This document shows, piece after piece, positions 1 through 5,485 of a stretch of 6,032 nucleotides of DNA. The translations under genes were made by a program, and so were the position numbers. The notes beneath the pieces were generated by a model that saw only the letters and a program-made list of their open reading frames with translations, was not told the DNA's origin and did not search any database. Numbering within the stretch: the stretch's first letter is position 1; each line of letters opens with the position of its first letter. Source of the DNA: SIG636 sp045604285 (lineage in GTDB: Bacteria > Bacillota > Clostridia > Oscillospirales > CAG-382); assembly GCA_045604285.1 (NCBI GenBank), contig JAZUNS010000066.1, forward strand, positions 1 to 6,032. Reading direction: 5' to 3'.

Positions 1-16
1 TTGAAAGGAGACACAC

Positions 17-412
17 ATGACAGGTGAAGAATTATACGACCTTGCCCTACAGCTTTTGGGCTACAAAAACGCCGACGGCACCGACAACGCCGACTGTGAC
101 GATCTGAAGAACCGTGCCGTAGGGCTTATTAATATTCTGCTGGCGGAAAACCTTACCCTTGACAGAATGCTTAGGCAGGACAGCACGGTAATGCCCACGT
201 ATATCGACTCGCTTGAGGATAAGCTGCACTGCCACGGCAGGCTTATTAGGGCGGTGCTTTCCTACGGGCTTGCCGCTTTGCTTGTAGGGGAGGAGGACGG
301 CGCTGTTTACGGCATTATGAGGGATAAATATCTTTCCGGTGCAAAAAAGGTGGAGGAGGAAGCGGTCGGTGTGCGTCACGGCATAACGGACTGCTACGCC
401 TACAATGGCTGA
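17..412 (+). CDS. Small helical phage protein, possible head-tail adaptor
   Basis: 131-residue protein starting at an ATG six bases after an AAAGGAG ribosome binding site at 4-10. It is predicted mostly helical, with no signal peptide or membrane segment. Landmarks are an N-terminal helix (about residues 3-15), an Asp/Asn-rich turn (18-28), a helix around 30-52, the segment YIDSLEDKL (about 62-70), and a hydrophobic helix with SYGLAALL near 82-89. Small helical proteins of this layout, next to large phage structural genes, commonly serve as head-tail connector or adaptor proteins, so that role is inferred from shape and context, not from a diagnostic motif. Its last eight bases (405-412) overlap the start of the next gene, which suggests translational coupling and a shared operon. 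It is the first complete gene of a module that continues beyond the left edge. It could instead be another small virion or tail-assembly protein. Confidence 0.6.
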   Translation: MTGEELYDLALQLLGYKNADGTDNADCDDLKNRAVGLINILLAENLTLDRMLRQDSTVMPTYIDSLEDKLHCHGRLIRAVLSYGLAALLVGEEDGAVYGIMRDKYLSGAKKVEEEAVGVRHGITDCYAYNG

Positions 413-2102
413 TAGCTTCGTTCTATCCGTTGATAGCTTTTTGGGATTGGATCAGCGGGCAGGCTGCTCCACTACCGTAAGCGGTTTTCCCGAGCTTGTC
501 AATTTTAAAACAGACGAAAGCGGCAGCCTTAAAAAACGGGGCGGCTACGACGTTTTTGCCACCCACGGGACCAACTATCCCATCAGTGCCTTATGGAGTG
601 ACGACGACAAAATTTTTGCCCTTAAGGGCAACGAAATACTTAAGGAGGACGCTGGCACCCTTAAGCGGTTGTATACCGCCGTTAACACTCCTTACAGCTT
701 TGTAAGCTTTGGCGACAAGCTTTATACTCTGGGTGCCGATATGCTTTCGGTAACGTGGGAGGCAGCAGCACCGGTAAAGGGCTATACGCCACTGATAGCC
801 ACGGCTTGCGCTCCTGCAGGGGCAGGTACCGTATACGAGCCGCCCAACGTTTTAAGCGCCAAGCGAAGGATACGTTACAGCTGTGACGGAAAATCCCACG
901 TTTACCGTCTGCCGGAAACGGATATTGCGGCCGTTGACGCTGTTACCATTGACGGTGAAGTTACCGCATTAAGCTTTGAGGCGGATCTTGCAGCGGGCAG
1001 CATAACCTTTGATGATATTCCCAATCAGGGCGTTAACAACATGGAGATTACGTACACTGCCGTCCACGATGCGGAAAAGGACAGCATGATAAGGGGCTGC
1101 CGTTACGGCACGGTTTTTGAAAACCGCTTGTTTCTTTACGGTAATCCCGAACACCCAAACTACGTTTTTCATTCCGAGCACGCCGACGGCATTCCCTGCG
1201 GAGAATACTTTGCCGAAACGGGATACCACGTGTTTGACGAGCCTGTTGTTTCTGTTTGCGGCTGTTATAACAGGCTAATTGTTTTTTGCGAGGACAAGGC
1301 TTATTACACCTACGGTGAGCTTAAAGCCGATACCCTTGGCAATACCTACACGTCTTTTCCCGTTTATGAGCTTAGCGCCTGCAAGGGAAGCCTTATTGAG
1401 GGCAACGCCGTTGCCTACAACAATATGCCGATTACGCTGGCTAAGGACGGACTTAACCGTTGGGTATCTACTGAGATTGCAGACGAAAGGGCGGCAGACC
1501 TTTTTTCCGAGAGGGCGTTTAAACACGTAATAAATATGAAAAAGCTTACCCACACCGTGCATATATTAAACCGCAGGAGTGCATCGGAGCTTTGGATAGC
1601 TTATGACGAGGGAATTTTGATATACAACTACGGTCTGGACCGATTTTATTTTTACGATATCAGAAAGGTCGGTGCTCTTGAAGAATACGGCACCGGGGTG
1701 CTTTTGGGAATGTACGACGGCAGCCTTGCCCTTTATGACGACGACACCTTGACGGACAACGGAAAGCCGATATGTGCCTATTTTGCCACACCCTTTTGCA
1801 CCTTTGGGCAGCCCTATGAGCTTAAAGCCTTAAGCGGCGTATCAATAACCGCCCCGGGGAAGAAAGAGCTTATATGTGACCTAACCCTAAGCAGGGGCAA
1901 CGCCTGCTTTAAAGAAGAGCTTTCATCACGGCTATTTTTGCCTGCAATAAGCGAAAGCGGCTGCAGGCGAGCAAGGGCAAGGCTGCACGCAAAACGGTTT
2001 TACAGTTGCAAATTAAGGCTTACTACCCTATCCGAAGACGTGTGCATAACCGAGTTGCATCTGTTTTGCAAGGCATTAAAGGGCGGCTTAAGGGTACGAT
2101 AG
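405..2102 (+). CDS. Putative phage neck/tail hub structural protein
   Basis: 565-residue protein whose ATG lies inside the stop region of the preceding gene (shared ATGGCTGA). There is no obvious ribosome binding site of its own, so it is probably translated by coupling. The N-terminus has a LGLDQR turn (about 13-18) followed by NFKTDESGSLKKRGGY (33-48). This 'few-residue header, NFxTD, basic residues, GGY' arrangement is typical of phage stabilisation or tail-hub proteins such as P22 gp10-like families. Residues about 145-220 look like a beta-rich inserted domain. Residues about 230-300 carry RYGTVFENRLFLYGNPEHPNY and then YNRLIVFCEDKAYY, strand-rich repeats of the kind seen in beta-propeller virion proteins. 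The C-terminus is beta-rich and ends in basic residues. No enzyme motif is visible. I infer an assembled neck or tail component. Family membership is from pattern memory only, and other tail or minor structural roles are possible. Confidence 0.6.
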   Translation: MADSFVLSVDSFLGLDQRAGCSTTVSGFPELVNFKTDESGSLKKRGGYDVFATHGTNYPISALWSDDDKIFALKGNEILKEDAGTLKRLYTAVNTPYSFVSFGDKLYTLGADMLSVTWEAAAPVKGYTPLIATACAPAGAGTVYEPPNVLSAKRRIRYSCDGKSHVYRLPETDIAAVDAVTIDGEVTALSFEADLAAGSITFDDIPNQGVNNMEITYTAVHDAEKDSMIRGCRYGTVFENRLFLYGNPEHPNYVFHSEHADGIPCGEYFAETGYHVFDEPVVSVCGCYNRLIVFCEDKAYYTYGELKADTLGNTYTSFPVYELSACKGSLIEGNAVAYNNMPITLAKDGLNRWVSTEIADERAADLFSERAFKHVINMKKLTHTVHILNRRSASELWIAYDEGILIYNYGLDRFYFYDIRKVGALEEYGTGVLLGMYDGSLALYDDDTLTDNGKPICAYFATPFCTFGQPYELKALSGVSITAPGKKELICDLTLSRGNACFKEELSSRLFLPAISESGCRRARARLHAKRFYSCKLRLTTLSEDVCITELHLFCKALKGGLRVR

Positions 2103-2115
2103 TAAAGGAGAAGAA

Positions 2116-3369
2116 ATGAGCTATAAAGACTACATAGACGAAGCCAAAGAGAAGCTGGACAACTACAGCTTTGATGACAGCGAATACAAAAAGATTTACG
2201 ACGCCGCCTACGACAACCTAAGCAACGCCTACCGTGTTAGCAGCAACGCCCTTGAGGACAGCTATTATCACGGCAAATTAAGGGCGGCGGGCGAAAACGC
2301 ATTGAAGACCAAGAATTTATCCGAGGAGCTGGCGGCAAGGGGGCTTGACACCTCCGGCGAAAGCGCAATGCTTAGGATAAACCAGGCGGTTTCCCTTAAC
2401 AACCGGCTTTCCGGGTTAGCGCAGGAAAACATGAAAGCCGAGGCGGAGCTGGCAAGAGATTACGGCGATAAAATATCCGAGCTTAACAAAACCATTGCCA
2501 CCCAAATGACTAACGCTTCGAAAGAGGACAAGGGCGCACTTTACGATAGACTTGCACAGCTTGAAAACCTAAGTGCGGAAGAAAAGCTTGCCGCGGCAGA
2601 GGCTGCGGCAGCAGAAGAGAAATGGAGGGCGCAGCTTGCCGCCGACGAGCAGGAATGGAAAGCCGCCTTGAATTTTGACCGCTACAAGTTTGACAGAGAG
2701 CAGCTTGCAGATGAAAACAAGTGGGTTGCCCAGCTTGCGGTTGAAGAGGCGTTGACCAAGGAAAAGCTGAGAGCCGAGGAGGAAAAATGGAGGGCGCAGC
2801 TTGAGGCCGACGAAGAAGAATGGCGCACCAAGCTGTTTTATTCCATTTACCAAGATGCCAACAGCCAAGGCGAAGGTGAAACCGAGGGCGGAAAAACCGA
2901 AGGCGATGGAGTTCAGAGCGGAACAACCGTTGACGGCGACGACCTTACCCCCGACATAGGCGCACAAACCATGGCAAACAATATCATAAACAGATATGCC
3001 GACGCAGACGGTTCGTTAAGCTCCTTCGGGCAGGACGAGGTATACAGCGAGCTTGCCAGGCTGATATCCACCTCTGAATTAAACGAAAACTATGCAAAGC
3101 AAATTCTTGCGGCACTGAAAAGCAGAGGCTTTTACAAGGAGTTTTCCGTTGAGCTGGCATCGGAGGACTACGTTAAGGACGGCTTTACGGCATACAATAT
3201 TGCTTATGAAAACGCATACATCGAGGCAAAGAGCAACGGCATGAGCAACAGCGAGGCTTACAAGGAAGCCATTGCCGCCGCAGAAATTGCGGCTATTGCC
3301 GTTGTTGACGGACAAGACCTTGATGACGATACCAAGCGACAAGTGCTTAAGATGTACGGCATAAGCTAA
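2116..3369 (+). CDS. Coiled-coil phage virion-like protein with 11-residue repeats
   Basis: 417-residue protein with a clear AAAGGAG (2104-2110) five bases before its ATG, and 13 bp after the previous stop, so it belongs to the same operon. Residues 1-150 are helical and contain AARGLDTSG (about 73-81) followed by a Asn/Leu-rich helix, a pattern I associate with minor virion or DNA-ejection proteins of phages. Residues about 160-236 are a highly charged helix with tandem 11-residue units: aromatic residues fall at 170, 181, 192, 203, 225 and 236, and EEKWRAQL occurs twice, 55 residues apart. A Gly/Glu-rich flexible linker (about 251-280) leads to a helical C-terminal domain (about 283-417). 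There is no signal peptide or membrane span. The exact role is unknown. Alternatives include an internal virion protein, a scaffold or a tail-associated protein. No lysis or tail-fibre gene follows, so the module either ends or is cut here. Confidence 0.6.
   Translation: MSYKDYIDEAKEKLDNYSFDDSEYKKIYDAAYDNLSNAYRVSSNALEDSYYHGKLRAAGENALKTKNLSEELAARGLDTSGESAMLRINQAVSLNNRLSGLAQENMKAEAELARDYGDKISELNKTIATQMTNASKEDKGALYDRLAQLENLSAEEKLAAAEAAAAEEKWRAQLAADEQEWKAALNFDRYKFDREQLADENKWVAQLAVEEALTKEKLRAEEEKWRAQLEADEEEWRTKLFYSIYQDANSQGEGETEGGKTEGDGVQSGTTVDGDDLTPDIGAQTMANNIINRYADADGSLSSFGQDEVYSELARLISTSELNENYAKQILAALKSRGFYKEFSVELASEDYVKDGFTAYNIAYENAYIEAKSNGMSNSEAYKEAIAAAEIAAIAVVDGQDLDDDTKRQVLKMYGIS
2593..2823 (+). 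repeat. Seven-unit hendecad (11-residue) coding repeat
   Basis: Residues 160-236 of the coiled-coil protein divide into seven consecutive 11-residue units, most ending in an aromatic residue (W170, W181, F192, W203, T214, W225, W236). The best-kept units are RAQLAADEQEW and RAQLEADEEEW, with consensus x-A-x-L-x-x-[DE]-E-x-x-W. Hendecad spacing is known to favour straight or slightly right-handed helical bundles. The DNA of the two best copies is also similar, 165 bp apart, which suggests internal duplication. Confidence 0.8.
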
Positions 3370-3405
3370 ACGCTATAACACGGTTTTTCCTTACAAAAAA
3401 ATTTC

Positions 3406-3434
3406 ATTATACCAGATTTCTTCACAAACATAAA
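3406..3434 (-). promoter_or_regulatory. Candidate minus-strand promoter with extended -10
   Basis: Read on the minus strand, TATAAT (3406-3411) is preceded by TGG, giving an extended -10 (TGnTATAAT). A 17-bp spacer separates it from TTTATG (3429-3434), a weak -35. It points left, into the antisense strand of the 3' end of the coiled-coil phage gene, where I find no minus-strand gene. It lies directly after a minus-strand terminator, as promoters often do between two genes. Confidence 0.5.
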
Positions 3435-3435
3435 G

Positions 3436-3463
3436 AAAAAAGCCCAGTTATACCGGACTTTTT
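3436..3463 (-). terminator. Minus-strand intrinsic terminator hairpin
   Basis: The arms 3437-3447 and 3453-3463 pair over 11 positions, with loop 3448-3452. On the minus-strand RNA all positions pair (two of them G.U) and a run of six U follows. On the + strand RNA the same two positions become C.A and A.C mismatches, so the structure is built for minus-strand transcripts. It would stop read-through from the lipoprotein gene and from RNA antisense to the 3466-3670 element. Confidence 0.55.
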
Positions 3464-3476
3464 CGACAGACTGAAA

Positions 3477-3493
3477 GGCGAGCTTAGCTCGCC
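3477..3493. repeat. 7-bp perfect inverted repeat
   Basis: GGCGAGC at 3477-3483 and GCTCGCC at 3487-3493 are perfect complements around a TTA loop. It is the first stem of the candidate structured element and has no T tract, so it is not a terminator. Confidence 0.8.
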
Positions 3494-3494
3494 T

Positions 3495-3525
3495 CAAGCT
3501 GATGACAGGGTTTGTCATCAGCTTG
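3495..3525. repeat. 13-bp perfect inverted repeat
   Basis: CAAGCTGATGACA (3495-3507) and its exact complement (3513-3525) flank a five-base loop (3508-3512). It begins two bases after the preceding stem. No T tract follows on either strand, so a structural or recombinational role is more likely than termination. Confidence 0.85.
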
Positions 3526-3552
3526 GCAGAGTGCTGAGAAAGAGTGCAGACG

Positions 3553-3604
3553 AAACGAACCGAGGTGAGAACTGTACTAATGTACTGTGAGCCGAGGTTC
3601 GTTT
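3553..3604 (+). repeat. Long imperfect hairpin with two in-register tandem G.A motifs
   Basis: AAACGAACC (3553-3561) pairs perfectly with 3596-3604. Going inward without any shift, G3562.A3595 and A3563.G3594 form a tandem G.A step. Two G-C pairs and a U.G follow, then a second tandem step G3567.A3590 and A3568.G3589, then G.U. The tip is GTAC/GTAC (3574-3577 with 3582-3585) around TAAT. The arrangement is strand-specific and points to + strand RNA. Confidence 0.7.
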
Positions 3605-3630
3605 TGAACGAAAAATTACGATAAATTGCA

Positions 3631-3668
3631 GAAAAGTCGGGAAGCTTTCCCGACTTTTCAACTTTTTT
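3631..3668 (+). terminator. Rho-independent terminator after the phage module
   Basis: A perfect 13-bp stem (3631-3643 with 3647-3659) closes on a GCT loop and is followed by a run of six T at 3663-3668. The stem contains GTCGGG/CCCGAC. It is oriented to end + strand transcription coming from the phage genes and the structured element. Confidence 0.8.
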
Positions 3669-3719
3669 GTAATTTATTTTTTATATTTTTCGTGTTCTGT
3701 GCCTTTGTCAGCGGTCTGA

Positions 3720-3748
3720 AATGCCTTCCGCTTTTAGCGGAAGGCATT
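3720..3748. terminator. Hairpin between convergent transcripts, probable terminator
   Basis: AATGCCTTCCGCT (3720-3732) and its exact complement (3736-3748) form a 13-bp stem with a TTT loop. It starts seven bases past the stop codon of the minus-strand lipoprotein gene. The T-rich tail lies on the + side (3747-3759), while the minus-side tail is poor in T. It may therefore act better on + strand read-through, or serve as a 3' stabilising stem for the lipoprotein mRNA. Confidence 0.6.
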
Positions 3749-3754
3749 ATTATT

Positions 3755-4294
3755 TTATTCAAAGAAAGTTAAAGGTGTATCGAAAACGCCGTAGTGACCG
3801 GTAGAAAGGTATTCGTCATTAACGGTGAACATGACCTTGGTTACGCCGTCCTTAGCGTAATTGGAAATTAAGGTATTTACAAGGCCGCCCACACCGAAAT
3901 ACTCGGCAGTTGTGCCTGCGGAAACGTATTCGCCGTATTTGGTGTTCATATCAACGTAAACGGTATCGCCCTTAACGGTAACGCTGTTTGCCTTTATGCC
4001 GCTGTCTTGCCCCAGATACTCTTCCCATTTTTCAACCATAAGGGCTACAAGGGCAACACCGTCGCCATTGAAGGGAAGGACGGTTTTTTCAAGAGCGTTA
4101 AACAATTCGTCCGGATGATAAATCACAGCCTCGCCCTCGCCGACAACCACGCTTACGTCCTCACCTGATATTTCAGAGGAAGGCGGGGTGTCCACACCAA
4201 CGGAGTACGGTTCTTTTTCCTCGGCAGAGTCGGAGCAGCCGAATACCGACAGACACACGGCTACAGACAACAAAAGCAGCAGCATTTTTTTCAT
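3755..4294 (-). CDS. GerMN-domain lipoprotein
   Basis: 179-residue protein with a lipoprotein signal peptide: basic MKK, a hydrophobic stretch (4-18) and a lipobox SVFGC with Cys20 as the predicted lipidated residue. It should therefore be exported and anchored to the outer face of the membrane. Residues 21-55 are an acidic linker. Residues about 60-176 match the GerMN layout: a helical lead, then SVTVKGDTVYVDMN (104-117), LVNTLISNY (138-146), KVMFTVNDE (153-161) and a GH near 166-167 before a final PL. GerMN domains occur in the sporulation/germination protein GerM and in many clostridial lipoproteins, and probably bind cell-wall or protein partners. No catalytic residues are apparent. The start is fixed by AAGGAG eight bases upstream. 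It lies 62 bp after the membrane-protein gene with no terminator between, so the two are probably co-transcribed. A role in sporulation is plausible but not shown. Confidence 0.8.
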   Translation of the reverse strand: MKKMLLLLLSVAVCLSVFGCSDSAEEKEPYSVGVDTPPSSEISGEDVSVVVGEGEAVIYHPDELFNALEKTVLPFNGDGVALVALMVEKWEEYLGQDSGIKANSVTVKGDTVYVDMNTKYGEYVSAGTTAEYFGVGGLVNTLISNYAKDGVTKVMFTVNDEYLSTGHYGVFDTPLTFFE

Positions 4295-4356
4295 AGTAGT
4301 TTCTCCTTAGTTATTAGTGTAAATAACATGACGTACAGTTTGTAAAAAAACGATGA

Positions 4357-4848
4357 TTATTTTATGCGAGGAACATTCTTTGCCATACGCATGATTTTTT
4401 CAAAACCGACGATGGCGTTGTCGAAGAAAATAAGCTTCTTTTTATTGCCGTCATACAACCGTATTGAACGGGCGTTTCCGTCCTTCTCTCTTTTAACCTT
4501 TTTATATTTCACGTCTTGCCAACGCACCGACTTTTTGACCTTAAAAAGCAGCACGTAATACTCGGCTTGTAACGTAAATTTATCAACACGGCAGCGGTAA
4601 GAAAAATAAGTCGGCAGCAGCAGTAACGAAACTACGCCGATAACAGCGAAAATTATACCATGGGCAGGAGACTTCATCGGGAATGCCAAAAAGCAACCTA
4701 TACCTATGCCGAACACGGAGGTTGCCACAAGGCAATTTTTGTAACCTTTTGCGATACGGCCTACAAATGAATTACCACGAAGATCGTTTTCTTCTATTCG
4801 TCGGTGTTCGTTTAACATTCCGCCTAAATTTCTTGTAAATCTGTTCAT
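4357..4848 (-). CDS. Two-pass membrane protein with PH-like C-terminal tail
   Basis: I start this at the ATG at 4848 (MNRFTRN, 163 residues), because GGGGG (4855-4859) lies six bases upstream. A GTG-initiated form ten residues longer has no such site. The N-terminus (1-36) is polar and probably cytoplasmic. Two hydrophobic segments at about 38-57 and 62-82 form a hairpin in the membrane, followed by the basic stretch SYRCRVDK. The rest (about 88-163) reads as beta strands (YYVLLFKVKKSVRW, KYKKVKREKD, RSIRLYDG, KKLIFFDN) followed by a helix, the usual shape of bacterial PH-like domains in small membrane proteins. The W-x-D-V (110-113) then conserved-strand pattern fits that group. The function is unknown. 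It is the first gene of a minus-strand unit with the GerMN lipoprotein and has a strong promoter about 70 bp upstream. Confidence 0.7.
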   Translation of the reverse strand: MNRFTRNLGGMLNEHRRIEENDLRGNSFVGRIAKGYKNCLVATSVFGIGIGCFLAFPMKSPAHGIIFAVIGVVSLLLLPTYFSYRCRVDKFTLQAEYYVLLFKVKKSVRWQDVKYKKVKREKDGNARSIRLYDGNKKKLIFFDNAIVGFEKIMRMAKNVPRIK

Positions 4849-4917
4849 ATACTGCCCCCGTAATACCGGAAGTATCACACGCTATTTCGGCACGCCCTTA
4901 TCAAGCTTTGCAACAGC

Positions 4918-4946
4918 ATTATAACACATACTGCAGCTTGGCTCAA
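4918..4946 (-). promoter_or_regulatory. Promoter of the membrane protein / GerMN lipoprotein unit
   Basis: On the minus strand TTGAGC (4941-4946) is separated by exactly 17 bp from TATAAT (4918-4923). TGT directly before the hexamer gives an extended -10 (TGnTATAAT). Transcription would start near 4911, leaving a leader of roughly 60 bases before the ATG at 4848. This is a vegetative sigma-A-type promoter, so the pair need not be sporulation-specific. Confidence 0.75.
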
Positions 4947-4979
4947 TATATTTTTTACTTGGATAAACCACAGATAAAT

Positions 4980-5074
4980 GAAATAAATCCACACACGCCC
5001 GCAGGCATTTCACACGCCGTAGGCGTATTTCATGCACGAAGTGCATTTCACAAATCCCGAATGGGATTTATTTC
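4980..5074. mobile_element. Small hairpin-array element with 11-bp terminal inverted repeats
   Basis: GAAATAAATCC (4980-4990) is repeated exactly inverted at 5064-5074. Between them lie four mini-hairpins: GCC/GGC (4997-5006), ACGCC/GGCGT (5014-5026), ATGCAC/GTGCAT (5032-5046) and AAATCCC/GGGATTT (5052-5069, overlapping the right terminal repeat). They are separated by repeated ATTTCA spacers (5007-5012, 5027-5032, 5045-5050). The loop regions contain GCA, GTA, GAA and GAA, the GNA class that makes very stable DNA mini-hairpins when closed by C-G. It has no coding capacity. It is probably a MITE- or REP-like non-autonomous element. No target-site duplication could be assigned. Confidence 0.55.
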
Positions 5075-5078
5075 GTTG

Positions 5079-5121
5079 AAAAGAAACAACCTTTGTCTAC
5101 AAGACAAAGGTTGTTTCTTTT
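5079..5121 (-). terminator. Terminator of the tRNA operon (20-bp stem)
   Basis: A perfect 20-bp inverted repeat (5079-5098 with 5102-5121) with an ACA loop. On the minus strand the GC-containing core is followed by TTTCTTTTC, giving a U-rich tail. It begins one base beyond the mature CCA end of the last tRNA-Gly (5123). Because the arms are A-rich and T-rich, it could also stop + strand transcription. Confidence 0.85.
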
Positions 5122-5122
5122 C

Positions 5123-5198
5123 TGGAGCGGATTACGGGGCTCGAACCCGCCACCTCGACCTTGGCAAGGTCGCGCTCTACCAAATGAGCTAAATCCGC
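5123..5198 (-). tRNA. tRNA-Gly(GCC), copy 1
   Basis: 76-nt cloverleaf with acceptor GCGGATT/AATCCGC, U73 and encoded CCA. The anticodon stem CGACC/GGTCG closes on TTGCCAA, giving anticodon GCC, which reads GGC and GGU. D and T arms are canonical (TTCGAGC T loop). It is the last gene of the array and is followed directly by the terminator. Its sequence is identical to the other Gly copy at 5584-5659. Confidence 0.97.
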
Positions 5199-5218
5199 AG
5201 ACGCTAAAGGGAAAATAG

Positions 5219-5292
5219 CGATCCGGATGGGACTCGAACCCACGACCTCTAGCGTGACAGGCTAGCGTTCTAACCAACTGAACTACCGGACC
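5219..5292 (-). tRNA. tRNA-Asp(GTC), copy 1, CCA not encoded
   Basis: Acceptor GGTCCGG pairs fully with CCGGATC (one G.U). The anticodon stem CTAGC/GCTAG closes on CTGTCAC, giving GTC for GAC and GAU. The discriminator is G73, as expected for Asp. It is the only tRNA of the nine without an encoded CCA: the bases after G73 read CTA, so the tail must be added enzymatically. It lies three bases from the tRNA-Thr upstream. Confidence 0.96.
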
Positions 5293-5295
5293 GTA

Positions 5296-5371
5296 TGGAG
5301 CTGATGATGGGAATTGAACCCATGACCTCATCCTTACCAAGGATGCGCGCTACCGCCTGTGCCACATCAGC
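5296..5371 (-). tRNA. tRNA-Thr(GGT)
   Basis: 76 nt with encoded CCA. Acceptor GCTGATG/CATCAGC, discriminator U73, anticodon stem CATCC/GGATG with loop TTGGTAA giving GGT for ACC and ACU. The D stem GCAC/GCGC contains an A.C mismatch at the third pair, unlike the usual GCTC/GAGC. The rest is canonical, with the TTCAATT T loop. It is separated by only three bases from tRNA-Asp, so release of the two depends on precise processing. Confidence 0.95.
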
Positions 5372-5378
5372 ATATTTT

Positions 5379-5454
<76 letters not shown>

Positions 5455-5485
5455 AAATTGGTGAAATTTGCGCCATTAAAAATTT

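Larger units (their letters stand above)
3466..3670 (+). ncRNA. Candidate structured RNA or structured 3' UTR, unidentified
   Basis: This gene-free stretch folds into successive stems on the + strand: GGCGAGC/GCTCGCC (3477-3483 with 3487-3493), a perfect 13-bp stem (3495-3507 with 3513-3525, 5-nt loop), a long imperfect hairpin (3553-3604) with two tandem G.A pairs, and a terminal 13-bp stem followed by T6 (3631-3667). Tandem 5'-GA-3' pairs are a hallmark of folded RNA, and they would not form in the complementary strand's RNA, which supports a + strand molecule. I see no + strand promoter just upstream, so it may be the 3' end of the phage operon transcript. I cannot match it to a named RNA family. 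A palindromic repeat element is the main alternative. Confidence 0.4.

Noticed and set aside
969..1562. Open frames on both strands inside the 565-residue phage gene
   Set aside because: They are shadows of the real frame, have no good start signals and give low-complexity or unrecognisable products.
2510..2967. Two minus-strand frames opposite the coiled-coil repeat
   Set aside because: They arise from the repetitive Glu/Ala-rich coding sequence and lack ribosome binding sites.
3498..3525. C/D-box-like motifs (CTGATGA) suggesting a guide RNA
   Set aside because: They occur only as the arms of a perfect stem and the context is bacterial, so the match is chance.
3477..3604. CRISPR array
   Set aside because: The repeats are inverted, of different sequence and irregularly spaced; there is no direct repeat-spacer pattern.
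4310..4327. GTTATT/AATAAC inverted repeat just upstream of the lipoprotein ribosome binding site as an operator
   Set aside because: It is only 6 bp and A/T-rich, and no second promoter is visible in the 62-bp gap, so it is too weak to call.
4908..5192. 94-residue + strand frame covering the hairpin array and tRNA-Gly
   Set aside because: It crosses the hairpin element, the terminator and a tRNA gene, and has no ribosome binding site.
5123..5198. Prophage attachment site in the terminal tRNA-Gly
   Set aside because: The tRNA is complete, is followed by its own terminator, and no integrase or partial tRNA copy is near; the second Gly copy is a full gene.
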